Shown piece after piece: positions 9,484 through 21,441 of a stretch of DNA of 64,000 nt (position 1 is its first letter; every line of letters starts with the position of its first letter). Origin of the DNA: Streptomyces sp. ISL-43 (GTDB lineage Bacteria > Actinomycetota > Actinomycetes > Streptomycetales > Streptomycetaceae). The stretch spans positions 62,001-126,000 of the forward strand of contig NZ_JAGGOT010000001.1 of NCBI RefSeq assembly GCF_018614195.1, in the 5' to 3' direction. The notes beneath the pieces are model-generated. The model did not search any database. It saw only the letters and a program-made list of their open reading frames with translations, and was not told the DNA's origin. The translations under genes were made by a program, and so were the position numbers.

Positions 9484-9557
9484 GGACCTGTGGAGCAGTT
9501 GGTTAGCTCGCCACCCTGTCAAGGTGGAGGTCGCGGGTTCAAGTCCCGTCAGGTTCG
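9484..9557 (+). tRNA. tRNA-Asp (GTC), second copy
   Basis: Same 74-nt sequence as the tRNA-Asp at 3064-3137, including the three bases CAA before it. It stands alone behind hrpA. Confidence 0.97.
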
Positions 9558-9564
9558 CAAGATC

Positions 9565-9600
9565 GTCAGGGCCCGCATCCTCAGGGATGCGGGCCCTGAC
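9565..9600 (+). terminator. Rho-independent terminator of tRNA-Asp
   Basis: Perfect 16-bp stem (9565-9580 with 9585-9600) with loop TCAG, followed by GCGTTT. Confidence 0.9.
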
Positions 9601-10025
9601 GCGTTTCCGGCCCAGGAGCCTCCCCAAAGGCCCAGGAGCCCCCTCAACCCCAACCGCCCCGCCGGAGCGCCCCCAAAGGCCCGCCGAGGGCCCCCTGGAG
9701 GGCCCGTACGGCCGATCCGGCACCCCGTCAGCCGAAAGGGCGGGGCCGCGGGGGCCGGCCGCCCTGGAGGAGCCGGGCCGAGCTCGGGCCGAACGGGGCC
9801 GGCCCGGAAAATCACCCGTTCGCATGACGCGCTCCGCACGGCACGTCCCTTTACGGGCTGCGCCGCCCTATTCACAAGAGTGATCAACTGTGACGGGAGT
9901 CACTACATGTGTTTTTGAGACGTACGTTTTTATCGCACCCCTACGCGTGCTCGATTTAATATGTGCAATGGCACCCACCTCCGGCCACCCCGCGCGCCAG
10001 CCCGATAGCGCCCTGACCAGGGCAC
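9601..10025. other. Intergenic region between tRNA-Asp and bldC terminator
   Basis: About 425 bases with no gene that I can support. The stretch near 9880-9970 is noticeably more AT-rich than its surroundings, which is unusual here and could hold a promoter. No tRNA, repeat or conserved frame was seen. Confidence 0.4.
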
Positions 10026-10065
10026 AAAAAAGATCGCGCTGGACCCGGCGGAGTCCAGCGCGATC
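10026..10065 (-). terminator. Rho-independent terminator of bldC
   Basis: Perfect 13-bp stem (10032-10044 with 10053-10065) with an 8-nt loop. Read on the minus strand it is followed by TTTTTT (10026-10031), a textbook intrinsic terminator about 120 bases after the bldC stop. Confidence 0.93.
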
Positions 10066-10185
10066 GAACGACTGAGGAACCTGTTGGGGCAGGCCCGGTC
10101 GCATGAAGCCATGTGGGGCTCATCGGATTGGGGGACCCGATATAGACCCGTCAATAGGGTGTTGCTTAGGTGTTGCTGCGGAACC

Positions 10186-10392
10186 TCAGGCCTCGCTGCG
10201 CTGCTGCGGAATTCCCGCAAGCAGTGCGCGAACCTCAGCCTCGCGGTAACGGCGGTGTCCACCCAGGGTGCGGATGGACGTGAGCTTGCCAGCCTTGGCC
10301 CAGCGGGTGACCGTCTTCGGGTCCACGCGGAACATCGTGGCAACCTCAGCCGGGGTCAGCAGCGGCTCGGCATCAGGGGTGCGAGCGGTCAT
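10186..10392 (-). CDS. bldC: Developmental transcription regulator BldC
   Basis: MerR-like winged helix-turn-helix protein of 68 residues, exactly the BldC length. The sequence has LTPAEVATMFRVDPKTVTRW followed by the wing LTSIRTLGGHRRYR. BldC controls the timing of aerial development in Streptomyces by head-to-tail binding along promoter direct repeats; that is established for the family. The start ATG 10392 follows a strong GAGGAGG site. A longer in-frame extension to 10521 exists but has no ribosome-binding site and is not part of known BldC proteins. Confidence 0.96.
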   Translation of the reverse strand: MTARTPDAEPLLTPAEVATMFRVDPKTVTRWAKAGKLTSIRTLGGHRRYREAEVRALLAGIPQQRSEA

Positions 10393-10962
10393 GAGCGGCC
10401 TCCTCGGGAGAACCGAACCATCTCGGTTCTTTCCTCTAAATTCTGCACCTTGGCCCACGTTGCCCGAAATGGACATACGCGGGCCGAGTCGGTTATAGGA
10501 CGAACGGCTTGTCCTCGGCACTACAACTACACCATCCGTCCAGCCTCGACGGCCAAACCGACGGAATTGCCCTCCGAGGTGTTCATCAGCGGCGGAAGCC
10601 GATGGACCGTCCCATAACGGACAGTCACCCCACTGTGACGATCAGTCACAGAGCGATCAGGAGTCGTCAGACCCCCCGTAGAGTGCAAATGCCGAGTATT
10701 CCGCCCTTAGTTGGACGGAAGGAACCCTCCCCGGACTCCTTGTCCTATTTTGGCACGAGGGTAGGGGAAGGGCGCAAGGGTGTAGAAAGTGCGGTCCGTC
10801 ACGCTTGGGCCAATGGCCCGTATCGGGACGTAGGTCCCGGAACAAAGACCCAAAAGAGGGCATCCCGGCCGTGAGCTGGCCGTTCCCTCCGAAGAGGGGC
10901 CGATCGGCCGGTGGACATCGGCGCTCCGCTCCGCTACCCCCACCGACCCGCTCCGGATCGCA
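10393..10962. other. Long bldC upstream region, no gene seen
   Basis: About 570 bases between divergent-facing bldC and the next minus-strand gene. It holds the bldC promoter region, including a lower-GC stretch around 10420-10520. CAGTCACCCCACTGTGACGA near 10622 with AGTCACAG close by gives short GTCAC/GTGAC repeats. I see no coding frame with conserved character. Confidence 0.4.
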
Positions 10963-11817
10963 CTAGTTCGCGAAAAGTCTCTCCCGGACCGCCCGCCACC
11001 GGTCCGCCAGGACCCCGTACGTCTCGGACGCCCCGTCCCGGTCCCCGGCCCGCAGCGCCGCGATCCCCTCCGCCAGGTCCCGGGCCGAGCGGTCCCGCTC
11101 CAGCCGGTCCGCCGGCAGCGCGTGCAGCAGCCCGCCGTAGTCCAGCTCCACCATCGAGCGCGGATGGAACTCCTCCAGCCAGCTGCCGACCTCCACCAGC
11201 CCCTCGGCGAGCATCCCGTAGCCCTCCGCCTCGCGCAGGGTCCGCAGGCCGCGCGCGAGCCGGCGCCGGGCCTGCACCATCGGCGTCCGGTAGCGCAGCC
11301 GCTCGCCCGCCACGTACTCCCGCTCCTCGTCGGACACCAGCACGAACCAGCGCAGCGGCACCTGCCACACCCCGGTACGGATCCACGGGCGCGCGTCGGG
11401 ATTGCGCCCGCGCCAGGCCTCGTACTCCTCGGCGGCCCGGCGGCGGGTCGTCTCGGGCAGCACGGCGTCGAGCACCGGCGCCGGGAACTCGGCCACCAGC
11501 TCCTCCAGGGCCAGCCAGCCGCGCAGCCTGGTCCGCCAGGGGCAGACCAGCAGCAGCCCGTCCACCTCGGCGGTGAAAGCGTCCGCGCTCTCGTGCGCCG
11601 GGACCCCGACCACGGGCACCCGTACCAAGTTCACCAGCGAACGGCGCAGTTCGTCCTGGGCGGTCGGGATGACCCCGCGCCGGGCGTAGTCGGCCCAGTG
11701 CGTGCGCTCGGGCTCCGGGAAGGCCGCCAGCGGCTCGTAGACGCGCAGGTACGAGGCGTACGGGACGGCCGGCACCGAGCGGGCGGAGGGCAGCCGGGGA
11801 TCGGGGGATTCGCTCAC
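10963..11817 (-). CDS. Conserved hypothetical protein
   Basis: Protein of 284 residues starting at GTG 11817. It is soluble, without signal peptide or membrane segment, and rich in Arg, Glu and Leu. A motif-like stretch [20 protein letters not shown] is visible near residue 65, and [14 protein letters not shown] around 95. I do not recognise a family with a known function. It is monocistronic, divergent from vdh and followed by the long bldC upstream region. Streptomyces-type codon use and well-formed helices support a real gene. Confidence 0.75.
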   Translation of the reverse strand: MSESPDPRLPSARSVPAVPYASYLRVYEPLAAFPEPERTHWADYARRGVIPTAQDELRRSLVNLVRVPVVGVPAHESADAFTAEVDGLLLVCPWRTRLRGWLALEELVAEFPAPVLDAVLPETTRRRAAEEYEAWRGRNPDARPWIRTGVWQVPLRWFVLVSDEEREYVAGERLRYRTPMVQARRRLARGLRTLREAEGYGMLAEGLVEVGSWLEEFHPRSMVELDYGGLLHALPADRLERDRSARDLAEGIAALRAGDRDGASETYGVLADRWRAVRERLFAN

Positions 11818-12037
11818 GCTCTCGTACTCCCCCGCCCCGCCCGGCCCTACTCCGACGGCGGCCCGCGGCCCGTCCGGCGGCCCGTCCCGCGCCCCGTCCG
11901 GAAACCCGGGAGTGTCCCGATCTCCGGACAGGGAGGATCGCCGGGCTCCTCAGGTCTTACGCTGCTCCCAGCACGCCCTCCCCCACCCGCAGGGCGGGCG
12001 TCTTTCCCGCCGCATCTCTTCCATGGGAGTCACCACC

Positions 12038-13132
12038 GTGACCGAAATGACCGACGGCGTCCTGCACACCCTGTTCCGTTCGGAACAGGGCGGTCACGAG
12101 CAAGTCGTGCTGTGCCAGGACCGAGCCTCCGGCCTGAAGGCCGTCATCGCGATCCACTCCACCGCCCTGGGCCCGGCCCTCGGCGGCACTCGCTTCCACG
12201 CGTACGCCTCGGACGAGGAAGCCGTCCTCGACGCGCTGAACCTCTCGCGCGGCATGTCGTACAAGAACGCGCTCGCCGGGCTCGACCTCGGCGGCGGCAA
12301 GGCCGTGATCATCGGCGACCCGGACGTCCTCAAGAGCGAGGAACTGCTGCTGGCCTACGGCCGGTTCGTGGAGTCCCTCGGCGGCCGCTACGTGACCGCC
12401 TGCGACGTCGGCACCTACGTGGCCGACATGGACGTCGTGGCCCGCGAGACCCGCTGGGCGACCGGCCGCTCCCCCGAGAACGGCGGCGCCGGCGACTCCT
12501 CGGTCCTCACCGCCTTCGGCGTCTTCCAGGGCATGCGCGCCAGCGCCCAGCACCTGTGGGGCGACCCGACCCTGCGCGGCCGCAAGGTCGGTATCGCCGG
12601 CGTCGGCAAGGTCGGCCACCACCTGGTCGAGCACCTGCTGGAGGACGGCGCCCAGGTCGTGATCACGGACGTCCGTACGGAATCCGTCCAGCGGATCCTG
12701 GACAAGCACCCGGGCAAGGTGACCGCCGTCGCCGACACCGAGGCGCTGATCCGCGTGGAGGGCCTGGACATCTACGCCCCCTGCGCCCTCGGCGGGGCCC
12801 TGAACGACGCGTCCGTACCGGTTCTGACCGCGAAGGTCGTGTGCGGAGCGGCGAACAACCAGCTCGCGCACCCGGGTGTGGAGAAGGACCTCGCCGACCG
12901 CGGGATCCTCTACGCGCCGGACTACGTGGTCAACGCGGGCGGGGTCATCCAGGTCGCCGACGAGCTGCGCGGCTTCGACTTCGACCGCTGCAAGGCCAAG
13001 GCCGCGAAGATCTTCGACACCACGCTGGAAATCTTCGCACGTGCGAAGGCGGACGGGATTCCGCCGGCCGCCGCGGCCGACCGGATCGCCGAGCAGCGCA
13101 TGGCGGACGCCCGCAGGGCGCGCACGGTCTGA
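12038..13132 (+). CDS. vdh: Valine dehydrogenase (NAD-dependent)
   Basis: Oxidative deamination of branched-chain amino acids, feeding acyl-CoA precursors of polyketides in Streptomyces. The 364 residues match the usual Vdh length. The Glu/Leu/Phe/Val dehydrogenase signature includes the catalytic lysine at about 88 ([12 protein letters not shown]) and the Lys of [10 protein letters not shown]. The Rossmann motif [11 protein letters not shown] lies near 184. GTG 12038 was chosen because GGGAG lies eight bases upstream; an in-frame ATG at 12023 has no such site. It is monocistronic. Confidence 0.96.
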   Translation: MTEMTDGVLHTLFRSEQGGHEQVVLCQDRASGLKAVIAIHSTALGPALGGTRFHAYASDEEAVLDALNLSRGMSYKNALAGLDLGGGKAVIIGDPDVLKSEELLLAYGRFVESLGGRYVTACDVGTYVADMDVVARETRWATGRSPENGGAGDSSVLTAFGVFQGMRASAQHLWGDPTLRGRKVGIAGVGKVGHHLVEHLLEDGAQVVITDVRTESVQRILDKHPGKVTAVADTEALIRVEGLDIYAPCALGGALNDASVPVLTAKVVCGAANNQLAHPGVEKDLADRGILYAPDYVVNAGGVIQVADELRGFDFDRCKAKAAKIFDTTLEIFARAKADGIPPAAAADRIAEQRMADARRARTV

Positions 13133-13431
13133 TCCTGACGGGGCCCTCATCGGGCTTCCAGGTGCGCCCGCCGGGGTGCGGCGAGACGGAACTCACTGCG
13201 CTTCGGCGGGTCGCCCGTCAGGAAAGGGCTAAAATCGCAGCTGACCAGCGAGGACGGGGCGCCTCGTTGGTACTGCACCGGGGCGCGTCATGCGGGCGGC
13301 GTACCGTATGGCCGCGGAAGCAGGTACCGTTAAACCCCTACGGACGGTCTCTCCACGGAGAGCCCGCTCCGAACCATGAACGCGTGTCAGACTCTGGGGC
13401 CGTCGAGCCCCGTCACCGAGGGGGTCGAGCC
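13133..13431. other. Intergenic region before DUF3073 gene
   Basis: About 300 bases containing the promoter region of the DUF3073 gene. No coding frame, RNA gene or clear terminator for vdh is visible. Confidence 0.35.
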
Positions 13432-13704
13432 ATGGGGCGCGGCCGGGCAAAGGCCAAGCAGACGAAGGTCGCCCGCCAGCTGAAGTACAGCAGCGGCGGG
13501 ACTGACTTGTCGCGTCTGGCCAATGAGCTGGGCGCATCGCCGACGGATCCGCCGCTGCCTGTCAGCGTGCCGGTCGAAGTCGATGACGATGACGATCAAG
13601 ATGAAGATGACCCGTACGCCAAGTACGCGGCTCTTTACAACGACGATGACGACGAAGACGAGGACGAAGAGTCCGGTCCGTCGGCGCATCGTCGCGGCGC
13701 TTGA
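13432..13704 (+). CDS. DUF3073 family protein
   Basis: Protein of 90 residues: a basic N-terminus (MGRGRAKAKQTKVARQLKYS) and a very acidic C-terminal half with runs of Asp and Glu. This bipolar layout and the GRGRAKAKQTKVARxLKY motif define actinobacterial DUF3073. Function is unknown; the basic head suggests nucleic-acid or ribosome contact, which is inference. It lies alone between vdh and purM, with a convergent terminator behind it. Confidence 0.9.
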   Translation: MGRGRAKAKQTKVARQLKYSSGGTDLSRLANELGASPTDPPLPVSVPVEVDDDDDQDEDDPYAKYAALYNDDDDEDEDEESGPSAHRRGA

Positions 13705-13741
13705 CGCTCTAGTGGTGTCTGCACGCCAGGCATGAAGCAAG

Positions 13742-13778
13742 AAAACCCGGTCCAGGGCATCGCCCCGGGCCGGGTTTC
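13742..13778. terminator. Convergent terminator between DUF3073 gene and purM
   Basis: AAACCCGG (13743-13750) pairs with CCGGGTTT (13770-13777), continuing through an inner GC stem with one mismatch to an ATC loop at 13759-13761. A-rich and T-rich arms let it serve both strands. Confidence 0.85.
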
Positions 13779-13814
13779 TGTGCTGCCCGCGCGGCTCGCA
13801 CCGCGCGGGACCGC

Positions 13815-14885
13815 TCAGCTCGCGTAGTCGCCGGTCAGCGTCGCGCCCTCGGCGTGGTCGCCCCGGTCGAGGATCTCTCCGGCGACCCAGGCGTCGACGC
13901 CCCGGTCGGCCAGCGCGGTCAGGGCCACGTCCACCGACTCCTGCGGGACCACGGCCATCATGCCGACGCCCATGTTCAGGGTCTTCTCCAGCTCCAGGCG
14001 CTCCACCTGCCCGGACTTGCCGACCAGGTCGAAGATTGCGCCGGGGGTCCAGGTCGAGCGGTCGACCGTGGCGTGCAGGTGGTCCGGGATCACCCGGGCG
14101 AGATTGGCCGCGAGGCCGCCGCCCGTGATGTGGGAGTAGGCGTGGACCTCGGCCGTCCGGGTGAGCGCCATGCAGTCCAGCGAGTAGATCTTGGTGGGCT
14201 CGAGCAGCTCCTCGCCGAGGGTCCGGCCGAGCTCCTCCACGTGCTGCTCCAGGGACATTCCGGCCCGGTCGAAGAGGACGTGGCGGACCAGCGAGTACCC
14301 GTTCGAGTGAAGGCCGGAGGACGCCATGGCGATGACGGCGTCGCCCGTACGGATACGATCCGCGCCCAGCAGCCGGTCGTACTCGACGACTCCGGTGCCG
14401 GCGCCCGCCACGTCGAAGTCGTCCGGGCCCAGCAGGCCCGGGTGCTCGGCGGTCTCGCCGCCGACCAGCGAGCAGCCGGCCAGGACGCAGCCCTCGGCGA
14501 TGCCCTTGACGATGGCCGCGACGCGCTCGGGGTGGACCTTGCCGACGCAGATGTAGTCGGTCATGAAGAGCGGCTCGGCACCGCAGACGACGATGTCGTC
14601 CATGACCATCGCGACGAGGTCGTGGCCGATGGTGTCGTACACGCCCATGCGGCGGGCGATGTCCACCTTGGTGCCGACCCCGTCGGTGGCGGAGGCGAGC
14701 AGGGGGCGCTCGTAGCGCTTGAGGGCGGAGGCGTCGAAGAGGCCGGCGAAGCCGCCGAGGCCGCCGAGGACCTCGGGGCGCTGCGTCTTCTTCACCCACT
14801 CCTTCATCAGCTCGACGGCGCGGTCTCCCGCGTCGATGTCCACGCCCGCGGCTGCGTAGCTGGCACCGGTGGTCTTCTCTGTCAT
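13815..14885 (-). CDS. purM: Phosphoribosylformylglycinamidine cyclo-ligase (AIR synthetase)
   Basis: ATP-dependent cyclisation of FGAM to AIR, step five of purine synthesis. The 356 residues contain the family motifs SATDGVGTK and HDLVAMVMDDIVVCGAEPLFMTDY in parts, VGGETAEHPG, and HITGGGLAANL near the C-terminal domain. Length is normal. It lies downstream of purF on the same strand with a 162-base gap that includes a hairpin, so it may have its own promoter or partial read-through. Confidence 0.97.
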   Translation of the reverse strand: MTEKTTGASYAAAGVDIDAGDRAVELMKEWVKKTQRPEVLGGLGGFAGLFDASALKRYERPLLASATDGVGTKVDIARRMGVYDTIGHDLVAMVMDDIVVCGAEPLFMTDYICVGKVHPERVAAIVKGIAEGCVLAGCSLVGGETAEHPGLLGPDDFDVAGAGTGVVEYDRLLGADRIRTGDAVIAMASSGLHSNGYSLVRHVLFDRAGMSLEQHVEELGRTLGEELLEPTKIYSLDCMALTRTAEVHAYSHITGGGLAANLARVIPDHLHATVDRSTWTPGAIFDLVGKSGQVERLELEKTLNMGVGMMAVVPQESVDVALTALADRGVDAWVAGEILDRGDHAEGATLTGDYAS

Positions 14886-14995
14886 GACAGGAGAGAGCTT
14901 TCGTGTCGTTGCTGCGTGTGGTGCGAGGCCCCGGGAAAAGCCTGAAAGACGAGGCCCCGCGCAGTTTGAGCAGGATGAGCAGGATGAGCAGGGCT

Positions 14996-15032
14996 TACGG
15001 GTCCGCGGGCTCGGGTGAGCCCGCGGACCGTA
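14996..15032. terminator. Hairpin between purF and purM
   Basis: Perfect 13-bp stem GGTCCGCGGGCTC (15000-15012) with 15017-15029, loop GGGT, extendable by three pairs past a bulge. No strong U-run follows, so it may be a partial terminator or mRNA-stability element. Next to it, 14968-14990 holds a short tandem repeat of GAGCAGGAT. Confidence 0.6.
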
Positions 15033-15047
15033 GGCGGCTTCGCGTCC

Positions 15048-16565
15048 CTACGGGCGCCGGAGCGCGTCGGCGGCGTCCGTGCCGCCGGCCAGCTCCGACT
15101 CCAGAAGCTGCTTGCCCAGGAGCTGCGGGTCGGGCAGCTCCATGGGGTACACGCCGTCGAAGCAGGCACGGCAGAGGTTGGGCTTCTGGATGGTGGTCGC
15201 CTCGACCATCGCGTCGAGCGAGATGTACGAGAGGGAGTCCGCGCCCAGCGACGTGGCGATCTCGTCGACCGTCATGCCGTTGGCGATCAGCTCGGCCCGG
15301 GTGGCGAAGTCGATGCCGAAGAAGCACGGCCACTTCACCGGCGGCGAGGAGATCCGGATGTGGACCTCCGCCGCGCCGGCCTCGCGGAGCATCTTGACCA
15401 GGGCGCGCTGGGTGTTGCCGCGGACGATCGAGTCGTCGACGACCACCAGGCGCTTGCCCCTGATGACTTCCTTGAGGGGGTTGAGCTTGAGGCGGATGCC
15501 GAGCTGGCGGATCGTCTGCGAGGGCTGGATGAAGGTCCGGCCCACGTAGGCGTTCTTGACCAGGCCGGAGCCGTACGGGATTCCGCTCGCCTCGGCGTAG
15601 CCGACGGCGGCGGGGGTACCGGACTCCGGCGTCGGTATCACCAGGTCGGCTTCGACCGGGGCTTCCTTGGCCAGGCGCCGGCCCATCTCGACGCGCGAGA
15701 GGTAGACGTTGCGGCCGGCGATGTCGGTGTCCGGGCGCGCCAGGTAGACGTACTCGAAGACACAGCCCTTGGGCTTTGCTTCCGCGAAACGAGAGGTCCG
15801 CAGGCCGTTCTCGTCGATCGCGATGAGCTCGCCGGGCTCGACCTCGCGGACGAAGCTGGCGCCGCAGATGTCCAGGGCGGCGGTCTCGCTCGCCACCACC
15901 CAGCCGCGCTCCAGGCGGCCGAGGACCAGCGGGCGGATGCCCTGCGGGTCACGGGCGGTGTAGAGCGTGCCCTCGTCCATGAAGACGAGCGAGAAGGCGC
16001 CCTTCACCTTCGGGAGGACCTTGGTGGCCGACTCCTCGATGGTCAGGGGCTTGCCGTCGTCGTCCGTCTGGCCGGCCAGCAGGGCGGTGACCAGGTCGGT
16101 GTCATTGGTGGCCGCCACCTGGGTGGCGCGGCCGTCCTGACGGGGAAGGTCGGCGACCATCTCGGCGAGCTCGGCGGTGTTCACCAGGTTGCCGTTGTGA
16201 CCCAGGGCAATGGAGCCGTGGGCGGTCGCGCGGAAAGTGGGCTGCGCGTTCTCCCAGACGGAGGCTCCGGTGGTCGAGTAGCGGGCGTGACCGACCGCGA
16301 TATGACCTTGGAGCGAGCCGAGAGAGGTTTCGTCGAAGACTTGGGAAACGAGGCCCATGTCCTTGAAGACGAGGATCTGGGAACCGTTGCTCACAGCGAT
16401 GCCCGCGGACTCTTGTCCGCGGTGCTGTAGTGCATACAGTCCGAAGTAGGTGAGCTTGGCGACCTCTTCACCCGGAGCCCAGACACCGAAGACGCCGCAA
16501 GCGTCCTGGGGGCCCTTTTCGCCGGGGAGCAGGTCGTGGTTGAGTCGTCCATCACCACGAGGCAC
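15048..16565 (-). CDS. purF: Amidophosphoribosyltransferase
   Basis: First committed enzyme of purine synthesis: PRPP plus glutamine to phosphoribosylamine. The 505 residues begin with a propeptide of about 22 residues before the catalytic Cys23 (DACGVFGVW), the mark of the Fe-S-containing, autoprocessed class. The glutaminase motifs YALQHRGQESAGI and GHNGNLVN and the PRPP loop VVVDDSIVRGNT are present. The C-terminal cysteines (CRACFDG and others) fit 4Fe-4S binding. The feedback-regulated role is family knowledge. Confidence 0.97.
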   Translation of the reverse strand: MPRGDGRLNHDLLPGEKGPQDACGVFGVWAPGEEVAKLTYFGLYALQHRGQESAGIAVSNGSQILVFKDMGLVSQVFDETSLGSLQGHIAVGHARYSTTGASVWENAQPTFRATAHGSIALGHNGNLVNTAELAEMVADLPRQDGRATQVAATNDTDLVTALLAGQTDDDGKPLTIEESATKVLPKVKGAFSLVFMDEGTLYTARDPQGIRPLVLGRLERGWVVASETAALDICGASFVREVEPGELIAIDENGLRTSRFAEAKPKGCVFEYVYLARPDTDIAGRNVYLSRVEMGRRLAKEAPVEADLVIPTPESGTPAAVGYAEASGIPYGSGLVKNAYVGRTFIQPSQTIRQLGIRLKLNPLKEVIRGKRLVVVDDSIVRGNTQRALVKMLREAGAAEVHIRISSPPVKWPCFFGIDFATRAELIANGMTVDEIATSLGADSLSYISLDAMVEATTIQKPNLCRACFDGVYPMELPDPQLLGKQLLESELAGGTDAADALRRP

Positions 16566-16766
16566 GCTTCCGAGTGTAGGCGAGATCGACCACTGGTCCG
16601 AATTGGAGAGGGCCCGTAAAAGTCACAGTGCGGACAGTCGGGTAACCCGTGCGGAGGGTGACCGCTCGTGCGACCTTCTCGATATCCGGATTGCCCTGGT
16701 TGACAGTCGCCTGTGGGTTCACACGAGCTTTAGCCCGCCCAGCTCGACGGGGTCAGCCTGGGCTCC

Positions 16767-17597
16767 TCACTCCGCGGCGGAGGCCGCCGTGGCGGTGACG
16801 GCCTTGCCGCTGCCGTCGCTCGCGCTGAGGGTGAGGACGTCCGCCCGGATCCTCCAGTCGAGCGGGCCGCCGCCGAACAGCTCGGTCAGCGCCCGCTCGA
16901 CCTCGCCGGCCCCGCCCTGGCAGGCCATCCGCGTGGTGGCGAGCGGGCCGAAGGTGAGCTTGTTCCCCTCGACGGTGGCCTTCGCGTCGAACCGGTTGCA
17001 ACCGAGGTTGCCGCTCGCGCTCCCGTCCGCGGCCAGCGTGAAGCGGGCCCGGCCCTGGGCGTCGGCGGGGACCGAGGAGGTGAGGTCGCCCTCGATCAGG
17101 GAGTTCACCGTCCACACGGTGGCGGCGAGCGGGGGCTCGGGATCACGGGGCTTCGAGCTCAGGTTGACCGTGTTCCCGTCCGGCGCCGTCAAGGTGATCT
17201 CCTGAAGGTGGTGCCGGACGGTCAGCCGGCCCTGGAACAGCTTGCCGAAGGCCGTCTCGAACGGCAGGTCCGGGCAGGCCATGTCGGTGACGGCACCGGG
17301 CGTCACGGTCATGGTGGTCCCGGTGTCGAAGACGACCCCGGCGGTGAAGCCGTTGCAGCCGTAGTTGCCGGTGGCCTCGGCCTCGTGGCCCTTGCCGCGC
17401 TCCACGGTCAGCTGGGCGGCGGCGGGGGCGGTCAGCGTCTTGCCGTCCACGGTCAGGCTCTCGACGGACCAGGATCCGGAGAAACCGCGGCCGATGGACT
17501 TCCCCGGTGTGCCGCCGCCGTCACCGCAGGCGGTGGCGGTGGCGGACAGCGCGAGTACGGCGACCAGGGCGGCGGGGAGGAGCGGAAGCGTACGCAT
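16767..17597 (-). CDS. Lipoprotein with two META domains
   Basis: Envelope lipoprotein of 276 residues. The signal peptide MRTLPLLPAALVAVLAL ends at a lipobox-like TATAC (Cys24). Two META-type repeats follow (about 40-150 and 160-270), each with the GNYGCNGF or GNLGCNRF signature, a later conserved Cys (VTDMACPDL, TTRMACQGG), and the DG..L segment. META domains occur in HslJ-like heat-shock or antibiotic-response proteins; the precise job is unknown. The paired cysteines in each repeat could form disulfides outside the membrane. Confidence 0.88.
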   Translation of the reverse strand: MRTLPLLPAALVAVLALSATATACGDGGGTPGKSIGRGFSGSWSVESLTVDGKTLTAPAAAQLTVERGKGHEAEATGNYGCNGFTAGVVFDTGTTMTVTPGAVTDMACPDLPFETAFGKLFQGRLTVRHHLQEITLTAPDGNTVNLSSKPRDPEPPLAATVWTVNSLIEGDLTSSVPADAQGRARFTLAADGSASGNLGCNRFDAKATVEGNKLTFGPLATTRMACQGGAGEVERALTELFGGGPLDWRIRADVLTLSASDGSGKAVTATAASAAE

Positions 17598-17637
17598 GCC
17601 GGTGGGACGGATCCCGCGCCGGGGCGGTTCCGCCCGG

Positions 17638-18429
17638 TCAGCTCATCAGCGGCAGCAGCGCCGAGAGGTCGGCGCGCTCGCCGCTGGCCCGGACCTTGGC
17701 CTCGTCCAGCGCCTCGGCCCAGCCCGTACGGCCCGTCGCGAGCCGGATCCAGGTCAGCGGGTCGGTCTCCACCACGTTCGGCGGGGTGCCGCGGGTGTGC
17801 CGCGGGCCCTCGATGCACTGGACCACCGCGAACGGCGGGACGCGCACCTCCACCGAGCCGCCCGGCGCCTTGAGCGCGAGGGCGTCGGCGAGCAGCCGGG
17901 TGCAGGCCGCCAGGGCCTGGCGGTCGATCGGGACGTCCAGTCCGGTGGCGCGGCGCAGGTCGTCGGTGTGGACGACGAGCTCGACCGTACGGGTGACCAG
18001 GAAGTCGGCGAGCGTCATGGCCCCGATCCACAGGTCGAGCACCCGGCTCCCCGCGTTCGCGTCGAGCGCCTCGGCCAAGCGGGCGCCGGCCCGGTCGTAG
18101 AGCTCGCGCAGCGGCGCGCCCTCGAGGGTCTCCTTGGCCGCCTCGGCGATCTTCCCGGCGAGCGAGGCGGTGGCGAAGGGCCACTCCGCCGCGGGCAGTT
18201 CGGCGACGGCGGCGGGCGGCCGGGCGAGGCCGGCGGCCAGCGAGTCGGCGATCCACGCGATGTGCGCGGCGAGTTCGGCCACGGACCAGTCCCCGACCCC
18301 GCTCGGCCGGGCGAACTGCTCGGGGTCCAGGCCCCGTACGGCGTCCTGGACGTGCCCGAACTGCGCGATGACGGCCGCGCGGGTCTTGGCGTGATCGTAG
18401 GTGCGCGGCTTCTTCTTGGCGGGCGGCAT
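17638..18429 (-). CDS. Maleylpyruvate isomerase-family, mycothiol-dependent enzyme-like protein
   Basis: Protein of 263 residues with a DinB/MDMPI N-terminal four-helix bundle and a C-terminal SCP2-like domain. Diagnostic stretches are [20 protein letters not shown], with the first His of the metal site, and [17 protein letters not shown]. Members use or are thought to use mycothiol, the actinobacterial thiol. The substrate of this paralogue is unknown. It starts at ATG 18429, about 40 bases upstream of the META lipoprotein gene, with which it may be co-transcribed. Confidence 0.85.
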   Translation of the reverse strand: MPPAKKKPRTYDHAKTRAAVIAQFGHVQDAVRGLDPEQFARPSGVGDWSVAELAAHIAWIADSLAAGLARPPAAVAELPAAEWPFATASLAGKIAEAAKETLEGAPLRELYDRAGARLAEALDANAGSRVLDLWIGAMTLADFLVTRTVELVVHTDDLRRATGLDVPIDRQALAACTRLLADALALKAPGGSVEVRVPPFAVVQCIEGPRHTRGTPPNVVETDPLTWIRLATGRTGWAEALDEAKVRASGERADLSALLPLMS

Positions 18430-18525
18430 GGGGCCGACCCTACGCCGCCGAACGCCTCGGGGGCCGACCGCGGCAGCCGAGTCTCAGCAGGCGAACCCGG
18501 CAAGCCGAGCGTCGGCGATCGAACG

Positions 18526-19101
18526 TCAGCGGCCGGCCGCCGTCAGGTCCTGCGGCACTTCGGGGAGGCCGGTCGCGCAGCCCGCCTTCGCTGCCGCGCG
18601 CAGGGCGGCCTCCCGGGCCAGCGCGGCCAGTTCCCCGGGGTCGGCGAAGTCCGTGCGCTCGAACTCGGAGGTGGCCGTAACCCGGAACGAGGTCACCCCG
18701 GTGCCCTCGACCGGCTCGGCGCACTTCGCCGTCACCACCACGGAGCGACCGCCGACGTAGTCGAACCGGCCGTCGCCGGTGACGGCGCCGGGGGAGCCGG
18801 CCACAGTGAGGGAGAAGTACTCATACATCTCCTCCTGGCCCTCGAACATCGCGGCCCGGCGCAGCACGCACAGGTGGTCCCCCCGCTCGCCGGCGTCCAC
18901 CTTGTCCGCGGGGCGGCCGAGCCGCATCACCCGCTCCGGGTCCACCAGACCCTCGCAGGCCTCGGTGATCTCCGCTCGGCTGTTCGCGCGGTCCTGACGG
19001 GTCCCGTTCCACTCGTAGAGGAACCAGCCGCCCAGGCCCGCGGCGGCTATGCACACGACCACACCGAACGTACCGAGCCGTCGGCCCCTGTTCTCGGACA
19101 T
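18526..19101 (-). CDS. Membrane-anchored hypothetical protein
   Basis: Protein of 191 residues with one N-terminal membrane helix (about 10-27, GTFGVVVCIAAAGLGGWFLY) and an extracytoplasmic domain containing four cysteines. ATG 19101 is preferred over ATG 19131 because a G-rich ribosome-binding site precedes it and the N-terminus then looks like a membrane anchor. No family of known function is recognised. It sits between the MDMPI-like gene and purL. Confidence 0.72.
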   Translation of the reverse strand: MSENRGRRLGTFGVVVCIAAAGLGGWFLYEWNGTRQDRANSRAEITEACEGLVDPERVMRLGRPADKVDAGERGDHLCVLRRAAMFEGQEEMYEYFSLTVAGSPGAVTGDGRFDYVGGRSVVVTAKCAEPVEGTGVTSFRVTATSEFERTDFADPGELAALAREAALRAAAKAGCATGLPEVPQDLTAAGR

Positions 19102-19191
19102 GCGTCCCCCCGTCCTCAGTACGGGCATCATGCCGGAAACGGGCGAGCCCCCGCCCGGAAAGACCGGACGGGGGCTCCAAAAAACCGCTGC

Positions 19192-21437
<2,246 letters not shown>

Positions 21438-21441
<4 letters not shown>

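Noticed and set aside
11122..13704. An 860-codon plus-strand frame across three genes
   Set aside because: Only its last 90 codons (DUF3073) are real; the rest is Arg/Pro-rich shadow of vdh and of the gene at 10963.
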